A DNA stretch of 64,000 nucleotides from Epiperipatus broadwayi (lineage: Eukaryota; Onychophora; Udeonychophora; Euonychophora; Peripatidae). Numbering within the stretch: position 1 is the first letter of the stretch; every line of letters starts with the position of its first letter. The notes under the pieces are model-generated. The model ran no database searches. It was not told where the DNA came from and saw only the letters and a program-made list of their open reading frames with translations. The position numbers and the translations under genes were made by a program. Where the stretch lies: assembly GCA_028023455.1 (NCBI GenBank), contig JAQFVV010000030.1, positions 7,522,501 to 7,586,500 on the forward strand, read 5' to 3'. This document shows, piece after piece, positions 57,150 through 64,000 of the stretch.

Positions 57150-60100
57150 TAGAACACCATCATCACAAACCTTAAGGAAAACATTTAATTTTTAAGTAGT
57201 TTTTATTTTATTTTAAACTTTGTCTTAAATCTCTTTTGTTAATTAGAACAGATAAACATATTTAATTAGTCTGTAAGAAGATTAAGTTGTTTACATATTT
57301 TTTGAGGTAAACATTATACTAAATAAAATAAAAATTAAGGTATTTTTTAATCTGAATGAATCTGGTTACACATTTGAGTAATTATGCTATAAAATGAAAA
57401 TACCTTTATTTTTCTGTTTATTGCTAATCTGGAATGGAGGCCCAAACTGTATACCAGTCTCTAATAAGAAAAGGAGAGCCATTTGTGCAGTAAGTTGCTT
57501 TTAAAACTGTGGGTAATAGTTATGATTGAAGAAAAAGCTAATTGTCAATTAAAGAATTGAAAATATTTACTTTTGTTTCAATACGAATGTGTAGAACAAG
57601 CTTTTAAGTACCAATTACTACTATCCATAGCCAAAAATTAAAGCCTACTTTGAAAAAAAAATGTTTCAGCCTGTTTAAATCTTTGTTAAAATAACCTGCT
57701 AAAAAGACAGGGAGAGATTATGAAAAAATACCATTATAAAAATTAACTATCGTATATTCAATGCTTTTCCAATGTATTATTATTTCAAATATATATATAT
57801 ATTATGATTCGATGTCTGTATTTTTAAAGCAATATAGGTAATTATATAACTGAATATTTATAAATACAGTAACTAAATAATTAAAAAAAATTATCCACTT
57901 AGGAGCGCTTTTAATTATTTTTTAATTATTTAGTTATTGTATATATATATATATACACGTTAACAAAAAAAAGGATAACAATTAATACCTAGAAAATGGA
58001 TAGTTTTTTTTAATAATAAAAAATTACCAGACTCTACCAGAAATTCTACTGAATGCCAAATTATGACATTAAAAAGAGATTAGAATTGGATATGTACACA
58101 CAAAAAAAATTCAGAACAGTGATACAAAAGTATGTATTTTGAAATTACTTTAATGAGCTCAATATCAAAAGATGATATTATGCTATTTTATATTATTTTT
58201 TCCTTCTATTTCTTCATGTACTCAAATGTAATAATTGTCAATATATTTTTATGTGAGAATGATATTTTAATTTTTTTGTATTTGTTTGATTATTTGTACA
58301 TAAATTTTATTATTGTTGTTGTATAAATGAAAGAACATGCCTATTTATTTATTTGGAGGTAGTTTAGATTTAACAATATGTTTGTAATTTAATTTTTGTT
58401 TTTATTAAATCATTAGTTTTATTCAAATTGGAATCATTCAAAAATAGATATAAAATCTTATAAGCTGAGACATAAGTGTCTTGTATGTGTGATTTCTAAA
58501 ATTAGTTATATTAAAGTAAATTAATTTGAAAATAAATGCATTATGGGTATACCAGGTTGTAATAAGAATAATAATAATGATGGTTAAACTACCATGCTAT
58601 GATAAAAATCCATAGGCTTTAAAATGGGTTGTGCTCATTAATATATAAATTTTTCATCATCACATGATTCATAAGCTACTTGCCAGAAGAATTACAGTCA
58701 GAAATCTAGTTAATCTTTTATGTCAAAAGTATATATATGGGGTAAATATAATTGGACAGTTATCTGTGATTGCCCAAGTGAAATCTGTTCAAATCCCATC
58801 TAGCATAATTGGACACTCAACTGAGATAGTGTGCCTCAAATTGGAGTAAAGCCTTTAGACTTTCTAGTATATTTGGTAACCCCATTAGAGCTTGAATCAA
58901 TCTGCTATATTTGAATACCCAATTAAGATTGGAATAAGCCCACACACCATCAGATGCATCTGTCTGCCCAAGTGGAACTATTAGCCTTAGGCCATAATGT
59001 AATAACATTACTTTTATACTGTGAAACAAACAAATTGAGTCTGAATCATTATTAAGCATCAGTTTGTAAAATTATATTGATCCACAAGATTAGTCAATTT
59101 TATTGAAGAATTCTAATCCAACAGTTGTAAGGAATTGTATATTTTAAAAATATGAATGTTTTTCATGACTATAAAAATTAATGAAAACATGTTATTAATT
59201 AGCAAACAATTTTTTATTGTAAATAAGTACCATATATATCTGTTCTCATATGAGCTGTTTTATTTTCAGAAACAAAGATTAATTCATACATAAAAATAAG
59301 ATCTAATATCCCAAAAATAATTAAGTACTACAAAACTTGGGATTGTGAATATAAAGTATAACATTAGTTAAATAAAGAATAAAAGAACAAAATATTTATA
59401 ATTGTATCATACACTTAATCACACTTAGTATAAATCAAATCATACATAAGTTTTAATATATTATTAAAGGTAAGCAATATAAAGTTTATAATTGTGAAAT
59501 ATAATGTATTATATTAGTTAGATACAAACATAAGTTACAATTATTTTGTTATAATTATATTACTCATGTAAACACATTTTGCCATAATTTCAGAGGATAC
59601 AAGTGTATCAGTCTGTTAACAAACAATTTCACAAACCAACAGTTTGGTTAAGTTCAACTAAAATGCAATAAAACATTTGTCACTATAATTTTAATTCCTT
59701 TAAGTGCATATCCTATCTATAAAAATACTACCACTGATAAAGAAAAATGATTGAATTGTTTAAAACTTTCACAAAAGTGTGTCAATATAATATATATTGC
59801 AGTAGTTATCCCTCACTGTGAATAAAAAAATTATAATTTTTTAAAAATAAAGATTTCATTTTTAATTGTATATAATTGAGATCATAAATCACATTTTAAA
59901 ATAAAATAAACCATCATGTCTATTTTGATTCACATGTAAAAAATTTTTTCATTTTAAACTGCTTATTTTATTTTTAGAAAGTTGTTGAAATTAAAATATT
60001 TTATTCATGTTTAAGTGAAAGTTTATTTTAAATTAAAAAAAAGATGATTCAAATAATATAGGAAATTATTGTAATTATAATATTTGTCAAAGAATATGTA

Positions 60101-61015
60101 TACATTGATATGCATTTAAAAAAACAAGGAAGATATAATTTAAATTTAATAAACATATATAAAAAGTTTAATTATTTAAGTTATATTTTTATGATTTTTG
60201 TTAATATATTGAAATAATTTTTAGAAGTAGTTAAATGTAAGGCATTCAAAATTGAATGTTCAAGGTGTGTGTGCACATATACAAAGTGAACAATAAGAAA
60301 TTTTTAACATCATGTGGTTTATATAGATAACCATAGTAAATTGGACATTAGTAATTTTGCAGTAAGGGGGTTTTTTTTACCCTTGATGAAAAATGTTTAA
60401 AAAAGGGGACTTGATAAAAAACTTTCAATCTGACTAGATCATTTTTGTTTAATACAGTTCTTAAAAATGATAATACTAGTAAAGTTATTAACCAGGATGA
60501 TTGACTAGTCAAAGGTAGTCCAACAGGGCTTGTGAAACCTCCATTCCAGTTGCCTACATTACTGCTGAGTCTCCATGTCATAATGTTAAAATAAAATAAA
60601 AGCCTAAAATAGAAATAAAAACCTATCTAGCAAAAAAGAAGAAATCATTTTTTTCTAAACTTAATTATTGAAAAAGTTACATTTTAGAGTTTTCCAGAAA
60701 AAAAATGTTATGCCATGAACCAATTAATAGTTTTTAAACTATTCTAAGAATTCTTACACTTTTACATCTACCTGGAATGATCTTCAAAACAAGTTTTAGG
60801 GACAATAGACTTTTAATCTAGAAGTTTTTAAATTCTAACCAAGCTAAACTTTCATTTGTAATCTTCACTTTTTTATTTTGTCAACAAGCATGATCTGGGA
60901 AACTTGCTGAAAATCAGATTGAAAATGAACTTTGAGTTTATGACTTGAGATTGAAAAAAAATCAAGATATTATTTTCATTAATAATAATTTTATCATAAA
61001 TTGCTGCTATGAATT
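57150..61015. other. AT-rich region without a recognised gene
   Basis: No convincing coding or RNA feature. A (TA)n occurs near 57945. Less AT-rich patches at 58730-59000 and 60480-60580 give short open frames without known motifs. Confidence 0.4.
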
Positions 61016-61020
61016 TTTTT

Positions 61021-62172
61021 TCTCTTAGCTCTCCCAAAGAAACATTTTTTTAAAACAACAAAGGTCACATTTAAAAATATTTTTTACTTCATATTTATAC
61101 ATATGTTGGCAAACATCCCATATATTATTTTTGGTATGAATAGTTATCCTTATTAAGGGTTATATAATGACTAACATTTAATACCATTACAAATTTTAAA
61201 TCTTGTAAATATGTCATTCCAGGATAAAAGGAATTGTCTTCATATTTGGTGAGTCATTAGGGATAGAAGTAAGGACTTGGTAAATTTAGTTTGTTACATG
61301 AATAATTTGAATAATGGCTATCATATACTTGGCATTGTCATATGCAGTAATATATATTATTTGTATAAGAGATAGTGAATTCCACTTATGATAAAGTTGT
61401 TTTATCTGAGAGATGGCAAATTCCTCTCATTAGTAGCTACTTCATTTTTTTTGTAAGAGATTATAAATTCCTCTTAGAATATGTGTGTGAATATAAATAG
61501 TAACATATATATATTTGACTTTTTCCACTTATTAAATAAGCCATTACATGTAATTCTAAGTAGTTTATTCAGGAGTTTCCTTTATTATACGTGTATTCTC
61601 TTAGCTCTCCCAAAGAAACATTTTTTTAAAACAACAAAGGTCACATTTAAAAATATTTTTTACTTCATATTTATACATATGTTGGCAAACATCCCATATA
61701 TTATTTTTGGTATGAATAGTTATCCTTATTAAGGGTTATATAATGACTAACATTTAATACCATTACAAATTTTAAATCTTGTAAATATGTCATTCCAGGA
61801 TAAAAGGAATTGTCTTCATATTTGGTGAGTCATTAGGGATAGAAGTAAGGACTTGGTAAATTTAGTTTGTTACATGAATAATTTGAATAATGGCTATCAT
61901 ATACTTGGCATTGTCATATGCAGTAATATATATTATTTGTATAAGAGATAGTGAATTCCACTTATGATAAAGTTGTTTTATCTGAGAGATGGCAAATTCC
62001 TCTCATTAGTAGCTACTTCATTTTTTTTGTAAGAGATTATAAATTCCTCTTAGAATATGTGTGTGAATATAAATAGTAACATATATATATTTGACTTTTT
62101 CCACTTATTAAATAAGCCATTACATGTAATTCTAAGTAGTTTATTCAGGAGTTTCCTTTATTATACGTGTAT
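61021..62172. repeat. Perfect tandem duplication, 2 x 576 bp
   Basis: 61021-61596 and 61597-62172 appear identical base for base on direct reading. Start tctcttagctctcccaaag; end attatacgtgtat. The open frame crossing the junction (61481-61732) is an artefact of the duplication. Confidence 0.95.
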
Positions 62173-62625
62173 GAGTAGATAAGTTAGAGGTGTTATTTTA
62201 AAAAAAAACTTTTACTTGCAAAATACATGTAGAAACTATATTCCAAGTTAGTTATTTATTTTATTAATAAATAATTATATTTTTATATAACCCTGGATAA
62301 GATATTATTTTTTTTCAGCTTATAAAAAATATTGCTGAATATTAATGGAATCATTTCATTGGATTTTTTAAAATTTCTTTCTAATAGCTTGAAAAGCTGT
62401 AATAACTTCATAAATATGTTTATTATTATTAATAAAATGAAATCACTTAAATGCCAATAAAGTGATATATTTTATATAAAATTTGGTTTTTTTATATTTT
62501 CTTTTATAAGATCTACATTTATCATTGATTTATAATCACACATATTAAATTCGCTAGGGTTTTGGTATTTACCCTGTGATATTAAATACATGCACATTAA
62601 TATTTTCTTTTATGTAGTCATATCA

Positions 62626-62712
62626 TATAAAAAGGAACAGACAAAACTCTCCATACAGTAGTATGGTAGAAATGATGATCATGCGATATTTAATGGTTTA
62701 AAAAGAAATAGG
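62626..62712 (+). mobile_element. Family C, minimal copy
   Basis: ACAGACAAAACTCTCCATAC joined to atgatgatcatgcgatattt. Flanks ataaaaaggaa and ttaaaaagaaa may be a decayed duplication. Confidence 0.7.
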
Positions 62713-62714
62713 AT

Positions 62715-63385
62715 GTTTATATTAAAAGAAATTTTATGATTATTTATTTACTTATTCTAAATATGTTTCGAGATTAATAAAATGCCCCTTTGATTTAGAT
62801 GTATATTTATTTGGAAAAGAGTCTTAGATAAAAAATACGTTTTGTCTTTTATAACTTTAGCTAGTCAGAAATGAGATTTATTATTATTGATCTATTATTT
62901 ATAATTACAGTTTTTGGCTAGCTCTGTTTGTAGGGAATATTAAGTAAGAAAAGCCAAGCTCATTACCCCATTATTTTATACGCACGGTAGTTTTTTTTTG
63001 CCATCTATATACATGAAACATTCGAGAAGCTAGCTTCCCGCATTATTTACCGTTAAATATATATGTAAAACTTATTAAAATCAAAATTATTGTGTTATTG
63101 CCAGCATTCTAAAATAAAATAATATTATCATTATAATCCACACTTTCGATGTATTCAAACCGCAGATGAACTGGTTATATATTTTACAAATAGTAAGAAG
63201 GAAATAAAACCGAAAATATTCTCCACCTGAGTGTAGATGGTCAAAAGTCAAAATACTTTTGCAAGTAATTAGAATTGCTTGTTGACATTGAAAGTTAGGA
63301 ATAATATAATCTTTTTAACAAGTAAGCTTACTCAATAAATTTGAAAAATATGAATTTATCGGTTTTTAACAAAATCAGAACTTAA
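62715..63385. other. No gene seen; AT-rich
   Basis: No recognised feature. Confidence 0.4.
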
Positions 63386-63388
63386 ATC

Positions 63389-63452
63389 AACATCATCATT
63401 ATCATCATCATCATCATCATCATCATCATTATTATTATTATTATTATTATTT
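63389..63452. repeat. (ATC)n/(ATT)n microsatellite
   Basis: Short trinucleotide tract. Confidence 0.95.
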
Positions 63453-63715
63453 AAAAAAGGAAAAAATCTTGCAAATGAACTATTTATTTTAAAAAAGGTA
63501 AGGTGAAAGTAAATAAATTAATTTAAATTTCTTCAAGAATAGATAAAAGAAAAGCCAATAAAGTTAACGAATAATTAATCTTACTTATCACCCGCAAAAA
63601 GTACTACTCTTATGCATTAATAAATAGAGTTCAAACGCCTATGTGTGATGTAGAAAATGACAGTTTTTTCACCTTAAAATCACTTTTTTAGTAAAGATAA
63701 TATTGTTATTATATA

Positions 63716-64000
63716 TGAATGTAATAAACACAAACTCTTATAAATACTATTACATATTTCATTAACATATATACAACATATATTTACAATATATACAACT
63801 GATCTATTTTGGTATAGCACCTAGTTGCCATGCAACTATTGAAGGAAGAGACTCAGGTCTATCTAGGTTTATCTAATAATTCCAACTCTACCATGACAAC
63901 TTGCATCATGTATAAGTACAGAGACACTCCTAGCTATATCATGGCAGTTTATCTCATTGCTTTAGCATATAATAAACAATGTGCAGAGCTTAATCATGTT
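63716..64000 (-). mobile_element. Ty3/gypsy LTR fragment, cut by window edge
   Basis: Matches 46452 onward: tgtaataaacacaaactctt, acaactgatctattttggta, gcacctagttgccatgcaac, tctaggtttatctaataatt. The terminal TGTTGT is missing, and the element continues to the right. Confidence 0.75.

Noticed and set aside
58817-59059. 80-codon minus-strand frame and nearby box-B-like tgttcaaatccc
   Set aside because: No domain, and no paired box A; insufficient evidence for gene or SINE.
60348-60581. 77-codon minus-strand open frame with a less AT-rich start (VGNWNGGFTSPVGLP)
   Set aside because: No recognisable domain, no neighbouring coding context, and it could be a non-coding repeat; not reported as a gene.
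61481-61732. 83-codon open frame
   Set aside because: It is created by the junction of the 576-bp tandem duplication and has no motif.

Overview
This is AT-rich animal (metazoan) nuclear DNA with no intact host protein-coding gene that I can support. It is packed with decayed transposable elements, tRNA-derived SINEs, fold-back repeats and microsatellites. The coding remnants are eukaryotic selfish-DNA families: Ty3/gypsy LTR retrotransposons, several LINE clades, a Penelope-like fragment and a hAT transposase of the DUF4371/ZMYM1-like type. This mix is common in large invertebrate genomes such as molluscs, chelicerates and cnidarians. I cannot name the species.

Layout. 0-5 kb: a cluster of Ty3/gypsy pieces, with LTR, protease and gag on the minus strand and an RT-RNase H-integrase block on the plus strand between them. 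5.9-10.4 kb: a tRNA-Gly-derived SINE with a perfect target duplication, then minus-strand LINE 3' ends. 10.9-12.1 kb: two fold-back elements with long inverted arms. 12.7-14.6 kb: a (TCTA)n array, a tandem array alternating a ~165-bp unit with polypurine tracts, and a (TAA)n array. 14.9-18.8 kb: two related plus-strand LINE copies. 19-28 kb: mostly unrecognised AT-rich DNA with a few SINE-like pieces and an odd G/C homopolymer patch at 23.1-23.4 kb. 28.9-31.8 kb: a degenerate hAT transposase gene (minus). 32.3-33.0 kb: Penelope-like and RTE-like fragments. 35.8-36.4 kb: a composite fold-back repeat. 36.8-37.5 kb: an acidic, Ser/Asp-rich coding remnant. 39.8-43.7 kb: a jockey/CR1-like LINE (minus). 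44.0-46.4 kb: an RTE-like endonuclease/RT LINE (minus). 46.4-49.2 kb and 50.2-53.65 kb: two more Ty3/gypsy elements, both internally deleted. 53.7-64 kb: microsatellites, SINEs, a SINE-bearing fold-back, a perfect 576-bp tandem duplication and one more LTR fragment.

The most interesting signal is a set of non-coding repeats, here called C, D, E and a 50-kb hairpin. Family C inserts with ~14-bp target duplications, keeps fixed ends and has a variable interior carrying long inverted repeats; its shortest copy is 69 bp. Families B, C, D, E and the hairpin share a short module, CTGATGA (or CTGANGA) then a small potential stem-loop then GAAAC, which resembles the catalytic core of a hammerhead ribozyme. 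The flanking stems are not evident, so this is a hypothesis. All identifications come from reading the sequence and its translations; no database search was run.
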